Positions 28,912 through 37,241 of a DNA stretch of 56,689 nt are shown one piece after another. This stretch comes from Kitasatospora aureofaciens (lineage in GTDB: Bacteria > Actinomycetota > Actinomycetes > Streptomycetales > Streptomycetaceae). Position numbers and translations under genes: made by a program. The notes under the pieces were generated by a model. It did no database searches, was not told the origin of the DNA, and saw nothing but the letters and a program-made list of their open reading frames with translations. Where the stretch lies: positions 1-56,689 of the forward strand of contig NZ_JPRF03000046.1 in assembly GCF_001188955.3 (NCBI RefSeq), written 5' to 3'. Position 1 is the first letter of the stretch. Every line of letters starts with the position of its first letter.

Positions 28912-30213
28912 ATGCCAGCTCAGCCCGACGGCGTCCAGCCCGCCGCCCAGTCCGCCCCGCAGCTCTTCACCTGGGAGTTCGCGGCCGACCCGTACCCCGC
29001 CTACGCCTGGCTGCGCGAGCACGCCCCGGTGCACCGCACCAAGCTGCCGAGCGGGGTGGAGGCCTGGCTGGTGACCAGGTACGCGGACGCCCGGCAGGCA
29101 CTCGCGGACAGCCGGCTGTCGAAGAACCCGGCGCACCACAGCGAGCAGGCGCACCGCACCGGCCGGGTGGGCATCCCGGGGGAGCGGCAGGCGGACCTGA
29201 TGACCCACCTGCTGAACATCGACCCGCCGGACCACACCCGGCTGCGCCGCCTGGTGTCGAAGGCGTTCACGCCGCGCCGGGTGGCCGAGTTCGAGCCGCG
29301 GGTGCAGCAGCTGACCGACCGGTTGATCGACGGCTTCGCGCAGCGTGGTTCGGCGGACCTGATCCACGAGTTCGCCTTCCCGCTCCCCATCTACGCGATC
29401 TGCGACATGCTGGGCGTGCCGGCCGAGGACCAGGACGACTTCCGCGACTGGGCCGGAATGATGATCCGCCATGGAGGCGGCCAACGCGGCGGCGTGGGGC
29501 GGGCGGTGAAGCGGATGCGGGCGTACCTGCTGGAGCTGATCCACCGCAAGCGGGCGGACCTCGGCGACGACCTGATCTCCGGTCTGATCCGGGCGAGCGA
29601 CCACGGCGAGCACCTGACCGAGAACGAGGCCGCCGCGATGGCCTTCATCCTGCTGTTCGCCGGGTTCGAGACGACGGTCAACCTGATCGGCAACGGGACG
29701 TACGCGCTGCTGCGCAACCCGGAGCAGCGGGCGCTGCTGCAGGAGTCGGTGGTCCGTGGCGAGACGGCGCTGCTGGAGACCGGGATCGAGGAACTCCTGC
29801 GCTACGACGGGCCGGTGGAGCTGGCGACCTGGCGGTTCGCGACCGCGCCGCTGACCGTCGGCGGGGTGGAGATCCCGGTCGGCGACCCGGTGCTGGTGGT
29901 GCTCGCGGCGGCGGACCGCGACCCGGCCCGGTTCGCCGACGAGAACACCCTCGACCTGGCCCGGAGCGACAACCCCCACCTGGGCTTCGGGCACGGCATC
30001 CACTACTGCATCGGGGCCCCGCTGGCCCGGCTGGAGGGGCGGTCCGCGCTGGCCACGCTGCTTTCCCGGCTGCCCGATCTGCGACTGGCCGAGAGCCCGG
30101 AGAACCTGCGCTGGCGAGGTGGCCTGATCATGCGTGGATTGCGCGAACTTCCGGTCGAATTCAGCCCCGAGCCGCGCTCTCCGCACGTCCTTCCTGAGCC
30201 ACCGACACACTGA
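28912..30213 (+). CDS. Cytochrome P450, CYP107 type
   Basis: 433 residues, soluble class I bacterial P450. The I-helix oxygen motif is LLFAGFETTVNLI, the ExxR is EELLRY, and the heme loop is FGHGIHYCIG with Cys at about residue 366. It needs ferredoxin and reductase from elsewhere. Position next to an Rpf gene and eno matches the locus of CYP107U1 in Streptomyces coelicolor, which I recall being needed for normal sporulation and antibiotic production; orthology is inferred from context, not alignment. Substrate unknown. Confidence 0.92.
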   Translation: MPAQPDGVQPAAQSAPQLFTWEFAADPYPAYAWLREHAPVHRTKLPSGVEAWLVTRYADARQALADSRLSKNPAHHSEQAHRTGRVGIPGERQADLMTHLLNIDPPDHTRLRRLVSKAFTPRRVAEFEPRVQQLTDRLIDGFAQRGSADLIHEFAFPLPIYAICDMLGVPAEDQDDFRDWAGMMIRHGGGQRGGVGRAVKRMRAYLLELIHRKRADLGDDLISGLIRASDHGEHLTENEAAAMAFILLFAGFETTVNLIGNGTYALLRNPEQRALLQESVVRGETALLETGIEELLRYDGPVELATWRFATAPLTVGGVEIPVGDPVLVVLAAADRDPARFADENTLDLARSDNPHLGFGHGIHYCIGAPLARLEGRSALATLLSRLPDLRLAESPENLRWRGGLIMRGLRELPVEFSPEPRSPHVLPEPPTH

Positions 30214-30394
30214 CCTGACGTCGCTTTTCGGCCTCCAGCGCCCGTATGAACAACCATCAAACCGGACAAAGCTCCGCCGTTGGTAGGCGATCGAACACGG
30301 GCCGTAATTGTGGTGTGATGTCGACGATATGAGCTTGTGATTGGTCTGAGGATCTGTCTAGTCTCCCTGGAGTTCGCAGCTGCGGACCCCGTGC

Positions 30395-30585
30395 GCGGAA
30401 CGCCGAATCCTGCCCGCCGCGCCACGGGAAACCGACCAGACCCTGGGCAGGGGCGGGGGAACCAGGTTTGTTGCCGTTCCTCCACGGCTTGGGGTGAAGC
30501 CGCCCGAGCGGAATCGTTTCCGCTTACGGCGGCCGGGCCACCTCCCGGTCCGAACCCGACAGCTCACCTCGCAGGCGTACGGAGA
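30395..30585 (+). ncRNA. c-di-AMP riboswitch (ydaO/yuaA type)
   Basis: In the leader of the Rpf gene I see the ydaO-type conserved blocks in order: CGCCGAATCCTGCC, GGGGGAACCAGG, CTTGGGGTGAAGCCG and CCGAACCCGACAGCTCACCT followed by CGCAGGCG. CGCC at 30401 pairs with GGCG at 30574 as the closing stem. The element ends about 12-20 nt before the Rpf ATG, so ligand binding could act on the ribosome site or on termination. In Streptomyces the same riboswitch controls rpfA. Confidence 0.9.
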
Positions 30586-30596
30586 GGGACCTCTTC

Positions 30597-31373
30597 ATGC
30601 TGCTCGTTGGATCTGGCCGTCATCGCCGTCGCACCCAGGCCGAGAAGGCCATCGCCGTCGCCGGGGTGGCCGGCGTCGGACTCGCGCTGCCGCTCCTCAC
30701 CGCCACCGGCGCCTCCGCCGCCCCGGCCTCCGCCTGGGACTCGGTCGCCCAGTGCGAGAGCGGCGGCGACTGGAGCATCAACACCGGCAACGGCTTCTAC
30801 GGCGGACTGCAGTTCACCTCCAGCACCTGGAAGGCGTACGGCGGCACCGCCTACGCGGCGCAGGCCAACCAGGCCAGCCGGGCGCAGCAGATCTCGGTCG
30901 CCGAGAAGGTGCTCGCCTCGCAGGGCCCGGGCGCCTGGCCGGTCTGCTCCGTCAAGGCGGGTCTGAGCAAGGGCGGCGCCCCGGCGGCCGTGGACACCTC
31001 CTCGGACACCAGGGCCCAGAAGCAGCAGGCGGCGCCGAAGCAGCAGGCCCCGAAGCAGCAGGCCCAGAAGGCCGCCCCGAAGCCGGTCCAGCAGTACGCG
31101 CCGAAGCACGCCGCGCCGAAGAAGGCCGAGCAGCCCGTCGAGCAGCCGGCCCAGCAGTACACCCCGAAGCACGCGGCCCCGCGCGCCGCCCAGCCGGCCC
31201 CGACCCCGCAGACCGGCCACGACTACACCGTCCGCTCCGGTGACACCCTGTCGGGCATCGCCGCCGCCCAGGGCGTGTCCGGCGGCTGGCAGGCGCTGTA
31301 CGACGGCAACCGCGGCACCGTCGGCGGCGACCCGAACCTGATCGTGCCCGGCCAGGTCCTGCACCTGGGCTGA
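30597..31373 (+). CDS. Resuscitation-promoting factor with LysM domain
   Basis: 258 residues. A secretion signal ends ...LLTATGASAAPA (about residue 42). The Rpf transglycosylase-like domain runs ASAWDSVAQCESGGDWSINT to VLASQGPGAWPVC, with the catalytic Glu in CESGGDW and the Cys pair. A low-complexity Gln/Lys/Pro/Ala linker has repeats such as QQYAPKHAAPK and QQYTPKHAAPR. A C-terminal LysM domain (YTVRSGDTLSGIAAAQGVSG) binds peptidoglycan. It cleaves glycan during spore germination and growth. Control by the upstream c-di-AMP riboswitch links it to wall stress. ATG 30597 has GGAGAGGG upstream. Confidence 0.95.
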   Translation: MLLVGSGRHRRRTQAEKAIAVAGVAGVGLALPLLTATGASAAPASAWDSVAQCESGGDWSINTGNGFYGGLQFTSSTWKAYGGTAYAAQANQASRAQQISVAEKVLASQGPGAWPVCSVKAGLSKGGAPAAVDTSSDTRAQKQQAAPKQQAPKQQAQKAAPKPVQQYAPKHAAPKKAEQPVEQPAQQYTPKHAAPRAAQPAPTPQTGHDYTVRSGDTLSGIAAAQGVSGGWQALYDGNRGTVGGDPNLIVPGQVLHLG

Positions 31374-31382
31374 GACCTGACG

Positions 31383-31408
31383 GGGGGCCGACCGACCGGT
31401 CGGCCCCC
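31383..31408 (+). terminator. Rpf gene terminator
   Basis: GGGGGCCGACC pairs perfectly with GGTCGGCCCCC around GACC and is followed by TT. Confidence 0.8.
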
Positions 31409-31550
31409 TTCATCAGGATTCATCCGCTTTCGTCCGGCTTCGCCCGCCCCGATGGGACAAGCTGGGACAAGCAGGTGAACTACCGGTGGGTAGTGGGGCC
31501 ACACGCTGAGACGGAGCCGAGGTGGACGTGGTCCCGGGAGCCCGGGCGGT

Positions 31551-31556
31551 TAGGCT
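31551..31556 (+). promoter_or_regulatory. -10 box of eno promoter
   Basis: TAGGCT, about 78 bp before the eno GTG, giving a leader of roughly 70 nt with AAGGAG near its end. Confidence 0.5.
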
Positions 31557-31634
31557 CTGGTCGTAACGACTCCGCAATCCTCCGGCCGACAGCACCACCG
31601 TCGGCCGGACCCTGCTTCCGCAAGGAGATGCCTC

Positions 31635-32921
31635 GTGCCGTCCATCGATGTCGTCGTAGCCCGTGAGATCCTCGACTCCCGCGGCAACCCCACGGTCGAG
31701 GTCGAGGTCGGCCTCGACGACGGCAGCACGGGTCGTGCCGCTGTTCCGTCGGGTGCCTCGACCGGCGCCTTCGAGGCGCTGGAGCTGCGCGACGGCGACA
31801 AGAACCGCTACTTCGGCAAGGGCGTGGAGAAGGCCGTCCTGGCCGTCATCGAGCAGATCGGCCCGGAGCTGGTCGGCTACGACGCCACCGAGCAGCGCCT
31901 GATCGACCAGGCCATGCTCGACCTGGACGCCACCCCGGACAAGTCCTCGCTCGGCGCCAACGCCATCCTGGGCGTCTCGCTGGCCGTCGCGCACGCCGCC
32001 TCCGAGGCCAGCGACCTGCCGCTGTTCCGCTACCTGGGCGGCCCGAACGCGCACGTCCTGCCCGTCCCGATGATGAACATCCTCAACGGCGGCTCGCACG
32101 CGGACTCCAACGTCGACATCCAGGAGTTCATGATCGCCCCGATCGGCGCGGAGTCCTTCTCGGAGGCCGTCCGCTGGGGCGTCGAGGTCTACCACACCCT
32201 CAAGGGCGTGCTGAAGGAGCGCGGCCTGTCCACCGGCCTCGGCGACGAGGGCGGCTTCGCGCCGAACCTGGACAGCAACCGCGAGGCCCTGGACCTCATC
32301 ACCGAGGCCATCCAGAAGGCCGGCTACGTGCCGGGCCGCGACGTCGCGCTCGCCCTGGACGTCGCCGCCTCCGAGTTCTTCAAGGACGGCGCCTACCAGT
32401 TCGAGGGCAAGGCGCTCTCGTCCGCCGAGCTCATCGAGTACTACGCCGAGCTGGTCGCCGCCTACCCGCTGGTCTCCATCGAGGACCCGCTGGACGAGTC
32501 GGACTGGGACGGCTGGAAGGCCATGACCGACAAGCTGGGCGACAAGGTCCAGCTGGTCGGCGACGACCTGTTCGTCACCAACCCGGCCCGCCTGGCCAAG
32601 GGCATCGAGACCGGCACCGCCAACGCGCTGCTGGTGAAGGTGAACCAGATCGGTTCGCTCACCGAGACCCTGGACGCCGTCGAGCTGGCCCAGCGCAACG
32701 GCTACCGCTGCATGATGTCGCACCGCTCCGGCGAGACCGAGGACGTCACCATCGCCGACCTGGCCGTCGCCACCAACTGCGGCCAGATCAAGACCGGCGC
32801 CCCGGCCCGCTCCGAGCGCGTCGCCAAGTACAACCAGCTGCTGCGCATCGAGGAGATCCTCGACGACGCCGCCGAGTACGCCGGCCGCGGCGCCTTCCCG
32901 CGCTTCCGCTCCGCGGAGTAA
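31635..32921 (+). CDS. eno: Enolase
   Basis: 428 residues; reversible dehydration of 2-phosphoglycerate to PEP in glycolysis, and a likely RNA degradosome partner in bacteria. Visible: VAREILDSRGNPTVEVEV at the N-terminus, the first metal loop region SGASTGAFEALELRDG, metal ligands in SIEDPLDESD and VGDDLFVTN, LLVKVNQIGSLTET (catalytic Lys at about residue 335) and the signature MMSHRSGETED. GTG start has AAGGAG at 8-9 nt. With ppc at 10715, PEP is both made and consumed by products in this window. Confidence 0.98.
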   Translation: MPSIDVVVAREILDSRGNPTVEVEVGLDDGSTGRAAVPSGASTGAFEALELRDGDKNRYFGKGVEKAVLAVIEQIGPELVGYDATEQRLIDQAMLDLDATPDKSSLGANAILGVSLAVAHAASEASDLPLFRYLGGPNAHVLPVPMMNILNGGSHADSNVDIQEFMIAPIGAESFSEAVRWGVEVYHTLKGVLKERGLSTGLGDEGGFAPNLDSNREALDLITEAIQKAGYVPGRDVALALDVAASEFFKDGAYQFEGKALSSAELIEYYAELVAAYPLVSIEDPLDESDWDGWKAMTDKLGDKVQLVGDDLFVTNPARLAKGIETGTANALLVKVNQIGSLTETLDAVELAQRNGYRCMMSHRSGETEDVTIADLAVATNCGQIKTGAPARSERVAKYNQLLRIEEILDDAAEYAGRGAFPRFRSAE

Positions 32922-33081
32922 CGAGCACGGCCGCTCCGCGGACCACTGAGCACAGCAAGCACGAGGGCTGAAAACCCCGGGGCCGAAGGTCCCCGGTAGC
33001 GCACGCCTGACCGGTGCCCCGCCGCACACCCCGTAGGGTTGGACGGCGGGGCACCGTCGCGACCAGGAGGGGATACGGGAG

Positions 33082-33585
33082 ATGGCTGGCTGGAGGATCC
33101 CGGGCTTGGCGGCCCGGCCTCGGTTCACGAGCCGGGCGACCGTCCTCGTCCTGGTGCTCTGTTCGCTGGTGGCGATCCTGGCCTACCCGACGCGGCAGTT
33201 CATCTCCCAGCGCGCCGAGATCTCCGCCCAGCGGGCGAAGGCCGACCACGTGCGCCAGCAGGTCGAGCAGCTGCGCCGGGACAAGGCCCGCTGGCAGGAT
33301 CCGGAGTACGTCAAGGCGCAGGCCCGTGCCCGGCTGCACTACGCGGTGCCGGGGGAGACCCCGTACATCGCGGCGGATCCGTCCGGTGCGGCCGCCCGGC
33401 CGTCCGCCTCCGCCACCGCGACCGGGCCGTCCGCCGACGCGGCGGGCCGCCCGAACGCGGCCAAGCCCTGGTACGCCGGCATCTGGGACTCGGTGGACGC
33501 CGCCGACACCGCCGCGCTGGCCCCCGCGACCCCCCGTCCGCTCCCCCCGTCCCCCGTTGGAGACCCCACCCCCCATGACCACTGA
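33082..33585 (+). CDS. divIC: Septum formation initiator DivIC/FtsB family protein
   Basis: 167 residues. A single membrane helix (ATVLVLVLCSLVAILAYPTR, about residues 19-38) is followed by an extracytoplasmic coiled coil (QFISQRAEISAQRAKADHVR, QQVEQLRRDKARWQDPEYVK) and the family motif AQARARLHYAVPGETPY. The C-terminal third is a Pro/Ala-rich tail. It stabilises the FtsQ/DivIB-FtsL divisome subcomplex. In Streptomyces this gene sits between eno and a DUF501 gene, as here. Its stop overlaps the DUF501 start by 11 nt. Confidence 0.92.
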   Translation: MAGWRIPGLAARPRFTSRATVLVLVLCSLVAILAYPTRQFISQRAEISAQRAKADHVRQQVEQLRRDKARWQDPEYVKAQARARLHYAVPGETPYIAADPSGAAARPSASATATGPSADAAGRPNAAKPWYAGIWDSVDAADTAALAPATPRPLPPSPVGDPTPHDH

Positions 33586-34234
33586 GAACCACCCCGCCGT
33601 CTCCGACGCCGACGTCGCGGCCATCGCCGCCCAGCTCGGCCGGGTGCCGCGCGGCCTGCGCGCCGTGGCCCACCGCTGCCCCTGCGGCAACCCCGACGTC
33701 GTGGAGACGGCCCCCCGCCTGCCGGACGGCACCCCGTTCCCGACGCTGTACTACCTGACCTGCCCCAAGGCCGCCTCGCTGATCGGCACCCTGGAGGCGG
33801 AGGGTGTGATGAAGGAGCAGACCGCCCGGCTCGCCGAGGACCCGGAGCTGGCCGCCGCCTACCAGAAGGCGCACGAGGACTACATCGCCCGGCGCGACGC
33901 GATCGAGGTGCTGGAGGGCTTCCCGAGCGCCGGCGGCATGCCGGACCGGGTGAAGTGCCTGCACGTGCTGGTCGGCCACTCGCTGGCGGCCGGAGAGGGC
34001 GTCAACCCGCTCGGCGACGAGGCGATCGGCATGCTGGAGGACTGGTGGGCCAAGGGCCCGTGCGTCTCCCCGGCCGAGGTCCAGGCGGCCGGTGAGCGGG
34101 TCGCCCGCAACCGCGCCAAGGAGCAGGACCACGAGGCCGTGATCGCGGCCAAGCAGCAGAAGACCGCCGAGCGTGCCGCCAAGCGCGCCGCCGAGGAGTC
34201 CGCGGGGTCCGCGGCGGAGCAGGAGTCCGAGTGA
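33575..34234 (+). CDS. DUF501 family protein
   Basis: 219 residues. The N-terminal 150 residues match the actinobacterial DUF501 family: LGRVPRGLRAVAHRCPCGNP, FPTLYYLTCPKAASLIGTLE and MPDRVKCLHVLVGHSLAAGEGVNP, with paired Cys (CPC, C) suggesting a metal site. The C-terminal tail is an Ala/Glu/Lys helix. Function is unknown. It is locked between divIC and the Ppx gene by overlapping ends (GTGA at the downstream junction), so the three are one translational unit. Confidence 0.9.
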   Translation: MTTENHPAVSDADVAAIAAQLGRVPRGLRAVAHRCPCGNPDVVETAPRLPDGTPFPTLYYLTCPKAASLIGTLEAEGVMKEQTARLAEDPELAAAYQKAHEDYIARRDAIEVLEGFPSAGGMPDRVKCLHVLVGHSLAAGEGVNPLGDEAIGMLEDWWAKGPCVSPAEVQAAGERVARNRAKEQDHEAVIAAKQQKTAERAAKRAAEESAGSAAEQESE

Positions 34235-35172
34235 CCATGACCCGCGTGGCCGCGATCGACTGCGGCACCAACTCGATCCGGCTGCTGGTGGCCGACCTCG
34301 ACCCGGAGACCGGCGAGATCACCGACCTCGACCGCCGGATGATCATCAACCGGCTGGGCCAGGGCGTGGACCGGACCGGCCGGCTGCACCCGGACGCCCT
34401 GGCCCGCACCTTCGCGGCCTGCCGGGAGTACCGGGAGATCATCACCGGCTTCGGCGTCGGCCCGGAGCGCACCCGCTTCGTCGCCACCAGCGCCTCCCGG
34501 GACGCCGAGAACAGCGACGAGTACGTCAAGGGCGTGCGCGACATCCTGGGCGTCGAGCCGGAGGTGGTGAGCGGCGAGGAGGAGGCGCACCTGTCCTTCG
34601 TGGGCGCCACCAAGGAGCTGACCGGTGGCCAGTTCCCCGCCCCCTACCTGGTCTTCGACCTCGGCGGCGGCTCCACCGAGTTCGTGCTCGGCGGGGAGGA
34701 CGTGCAGGCGGCGCGCTCGGTGGACATCGGTTGCGTGCGGCTGACCGAGCGGCACTTCGGCGGCGCCGAGCTGCCCTCCGAGGAGCAGATCGCCGAGGCC
34801 CGGGCGCACGTGCGGGCCGAGCTGGACAAGGCGGAGGAGGTCGTCCCGCTGACCGGCGCGGCCACCCTGGTCGGCCTGGCGGGGACGGTCACCACGGTGT
34901 CCGCGATCGCCCAGGACCTGCCCGGGTACGAATCGGCGCGGATCCACCACTCCCGGCTCAGCCGCGAGCGGGTCGCGGAGATCGCCCGTGATCTGCTGTC
35001 CGCCACCCACGCCGAGCGCGCGGCCATCCCGTCGATGCACCCGGGCCGGGTGGACGTGATCGCGGCGGGCGCGCTGGAGCTGCTGGAGATCATGGACCGG
35101 ACCGGCGCCGCCGAGCTGGTCGTGAGCGAGCACGACATCCTGGACGGCATCGCCTGGAGTACGGCCTCCTGA
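34231..35172 (+). CDS. Ppx/GppA family exopolyphosphatase
   Basis: 313 residues, ASKHA fold. Phosphate 1 loop AIDCGTNSIRLLVAD, phosphate 2 region FDLGGGSTEFVLG and AGTVTTVSAIA match the family. It should release phosphate from polyphosphate or pppGpp. Length equals the short actinobacterial type without the C-terminal HD domain. GTG 34231 overlaps the previous stop (GTGA); ATG 34237 is an alternative start. Confidence 0.93.
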   Translation: MTMTRVAAIDCGTNSIRLLVADLDPETGEITDLDRRMIINRLGQGVDRTGRLHPDALARTFAACREYREIITGFGVGPERTRFVATSASRDAENSDEYVKGVRDILGVEPEVVSGEEEAHLSFVGATKELTGGQFPAPYLVFDLGGGSTEFVLGGEDVQAARSVDIGCVRLTERHFGGAELPSEEQIAEARAHVRAELDKAEEVVPLTGAATLVGLAGTVTTVSAIAQDLPGYESARIHHSRLSRERVAEIARDLLSATHAERAAIPSMHPGRVDVIAAGALELLEIMDRTGAAELVVSEHDILDGIAWSTAS

Positions 35173-35193
35173 CGGTCCGCATGGCTTACCGAA

Positions 35194-35229
35194 CCGGCCC
35201 CGGCGCCCCGTTGCGGGTGCCGGGGCCGG
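35194..35229 (+). terminator. Terminator of the eno-distal divIC/DUF501/ppx unit
   Basis: CCGGCCCCGGCGCCC pairs with GGGTGCCGGGGCCGG (one G-T) across a 6-nt loop. Confidence 0.75.
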
Positions 35230-35256
35230 GGCGCGCCCGGGCGCGAGTGGAAAAGT

Positions 35257-35274
35257 TCGTGAATTTCTTCACAT
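35257..35274. promoter_or_regulatory. Possible distal Rex-like site
   Basis: TCGTGAATTTCTTCACAT contains perfect GTGAA-N4-TTCAC arms with the spacing of a Rex operator, but the outer TTG/CAA bases are not conserved. It lies 340 bp before ndh. Confidence 0.35.
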
Positions 35275-35548
35275 GACGATCCAGTCATTCGCCCCACCCC
35301 GCCGCCCGCTACGTCCGAATTGTGGGACCGAAGGCCCGCCCCCGATGGGGCCCACTGGATCGCAGGTCAGGCCTCGGTTGGGGTTTGAAAATCGAAATCA
35401 CGAGCGGGAACCCGGGCCCTGTGCGGATCGTTGCTGCTCAGCCGGGTGGTGCTCCGGCGCGCGTTCACGAGGGGCCGCCGGGGCCCCTGCGCCGGCGCGC
35501 CGGTGGCGTTTTTGTGGGCGCGGAGTGTAGCACGGGGTGTCGACGAGC
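35275..35548. other. Long upstream region of ndh
   Basis: No coding frame with family features. It has a GC-rich inverted segment (ggcgcgccgg near 35490) and a run of T after ggcg at 35510, but no structure I can name. Confidence 0.4.
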
Positions 35549-35566
35549 TTGTGACCGGGCTCACGA
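35549..35566. promoter_or_regulatory. Rex operator (ROP) upstream of ndh
   Basis: TTGTGACCGGGCTCACGA matches the Streptomyces Rex site TTGTGAACGCGTTCACAA at 14 of 18 positions, with TTGTGA intact. It lies 24 bp before the TACTTT -10-like box (35590-35595) and 34 bp before the ndh ATG, where binding would block polymerase. ndh is a known Rex target in Streptomyces coelicolor, responding to NADH/NAD+. Confidence 0.75.
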
Positions 35567-35600
35567 AGGCTGCTCCGGACGGTGCTGGATACTTTCGGAT

Positions 35601-36968
35601 ATGAGCACCACGGAGCGTCCTCGCATCCTCATTGTCGGCGGTGGTTACGTCGGCCTGTATGCCGCGATGCGCATCCTCAAGAAGATGCGCTACGGCGAAG
35701 CGACCGTCACGGTCGTGGACCCGCGGTCGTACATGACGTACCTGCCCTTCCTCCCCGAGGCGGCCGGCGGCAACGTCGCGCCCCGCAACCTCGTCGCGCC
35801 GCTGCGCAAGACCCTCAAGCAGGCGGAGGTGCTGACCGGGTCCGTCACCGGCATCGACCACGCCCGCAAGGTCGCGACCATCCAGCCGGCGGCCGGCGAC
35901 AGCTACGAGCTGCCCTTCGAGTACCTGGTCGTCGCGACCGGCTCGGTCTCCCGCACCTTCCCGATCCCGGGTCTGGCGGAGAACGGCATCGGCATGAAGA
36001 CGGTCGAGGAGGCCATCGGCCTCCGCAACCACGTCATGGCCCAGCTCGACAAGGCCGAGTCCACCTCGGACGAGGAGGTCCGCCGCAAGGCCCTGACCTT
36101 CGTCGTCATCGGCGGCGGCTTCGCCGGCATCGAGACGGTCGCCGAGATCGAGGACATGGCGCGCGACGCGTCGAAGCTGTACAAGACGGTCAGCCGCGAC
36201 GACATGCGCTTCGTCGTGGTCGAGGCCGCCAACCGCATCCTCCCCGAGATGGGCCCGGACCTCGGTCTGTGGACCAAGGAGAAGCTGGAGGAGCGGAACA
36301 TCGAGGTCTACATCGAGACCTCGATGGACTCCTGCATCGACGGCCACGTCATGCTGAAGAACGGCATGGAGATGGACGCCGCCACCATCGTGTGGACGGC
36401 CGGCGTGAAGCCGAACCCGGTGCTGGCCAACTTCGGCCTGCCGCTGGGCCCGCGCGGCCACGTCGACACCGCGCCGACCCTCCAGGTCCAGGGCTTCGAC
36501 TACGTCTGGTCCGCCGGCGACAACGCCCAGGTCCCGGACCTCGCCGCCGGCGAGGGCGCCTGGTGCCCGCCGAACGCCCAGCACGCCTGCCGCCAGGCCG
36601 TCGTCCTCGGTGACAACGTCATCTCCGGCATGCGGGGCTTCCCGCAGAAGGAGTACAAGCACAAGAACCTGGGTGCGGTCGCCGGTCTCGGCCTGCACAA
36701 GGGCGTGGCGATCCTCTTTGGCAAGTACAAGCTGAAGGGCCGTCCGGCCTGGTGGTTCCACCGCCTGTACCACGGCGCGATGGTGCCGACCTTCAACCGC
36801 AAGGTCCGGGTCTTCACCGACTGGACCCTCGCGATGTTCCTGAAGCGCGAGGCGGTGGGCCTCTCCCAGATGGAGAACCCGCAGCTTCCGATCCAGGAGG
36901 TCACGCCGCCCACCAAGCCCGTCGAGGCCGCGAAGCCGGCCGCCGACAAGGAGCTCGCCAGCAAGTAA
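35601..36968 (+). CDS. ndh: Type II NADH dehydrogenase (NDH-2)
   Basis: 455 residues, FAD-dependent, non-proton-pumping; transfers electrons from NADH to menaquinone at the inner membrane face. FAD-binding Rossmann motif ILIVGGGYVGLYAA (residues about 9-22), NAD-binding motif FVVIGGGFAGIETVAEIEDM, second FAD motif YVWSAGDNAQVPD, and a C-terminal amphipathic membrane-anchoring region (PAWWFHRLYHGAMVPTFNRK, TLAMFLKREAVG). The start is only 5 nt after the TACTTT box with no clear ribosome site, so it may be leaderless. Rex-like operators precede it. Confidence 0.95.
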   Translation: MSTTERPRILIVGGGYVGLYAAMRILKKMRYGEATVTVVDPRSYMTYLPFLPEAAGGNVAPRNLVAPLRKTLKQAEVLTGSVTGIDHARKVATIQPAAGDSYELPFEYLVVATGSVSRTFPIPGLAENGIGMKTVEEAIGLRNHVMAQLDKAESTSDEEVRRKALTFVVIGGGFAGIETVAEIEDMARDASKLYKTVSRDDMRFVVVEAANRILPEMGPDLGLWTKEKLEERNIEVYIETSMDSCIDGHVMLKNGMEMDAATIVWTAGVKPNPVLANFGLPLGPRGHVDTAPTLQVQGFDYVWSAGDNAQVPDLAAGEGAWCPPNAQHACRQAVVLGDNVISGMRGFPQKEYKHKNLGAVAGLGLHKGVAILFGKYKLKGRPAWWFHRLYHGAMVPTFNRKVRVFTDWTLAMFLKREAVGLSQMENPQLPIQEVTPPTKPVEAAKPAADKELASK

Positions 36969-37092
36969 GCGACTGGACCCCGGTGTGGGAGCGCCGGGGT
37001 ATGAGTCGGAGGCCCTCCGCCCGGCAGTGTCGCCGGACCACGACCTCCGTGGTGCTCAGCCGGCCGTGCGACCGGGCGGAGTACAGCAGTAG

Positions 37093-37128
37093 AAGAGCCC
37101 CTGCCGAAACCCTCCGGCAGGGGCTCTT
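37093..37128. terminator. Bidirectional terminator between ndh and the ABC permease
   Basis: AAGAGCCCCTGCCG pairs perfectly with CGGCAGGGGCTCTT across an 8-nt loop, with A and T runs at the ends so it can work on both strands. Confidence 0.85.
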
Positions 37129-37149
37129 GCCGTGTCCCGGGACGGCCTC

Positions 37150-37203
37150 CACAGGTCCGCGCCCGACCACGGGTCCGCCCCCGGCCACAGGTCCGCCCCC
37201 GGC
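37150..37203. repeat. 18-bp tandem repeat (x3)
   Basis: Units cacaggtccgcgcccgac, cacgggtccgcccccggc, cacaggtccgcccccggc, then a partial fourth. Noncoding, between the terminator and the permease stop. Confidence 0.7.
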
Positions 37204-37241
37204 CGCGGGTGCGACCGGGGGCGGGAGCCGGTGCCGGGGCG

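Noticed and set aside
32977..32995. Short CCGGGG/CCCCGG hairpin after eno
   Set aside because: Only six continuous base pairs with a bulge; too weak to call a terminator in DNA of this composition.
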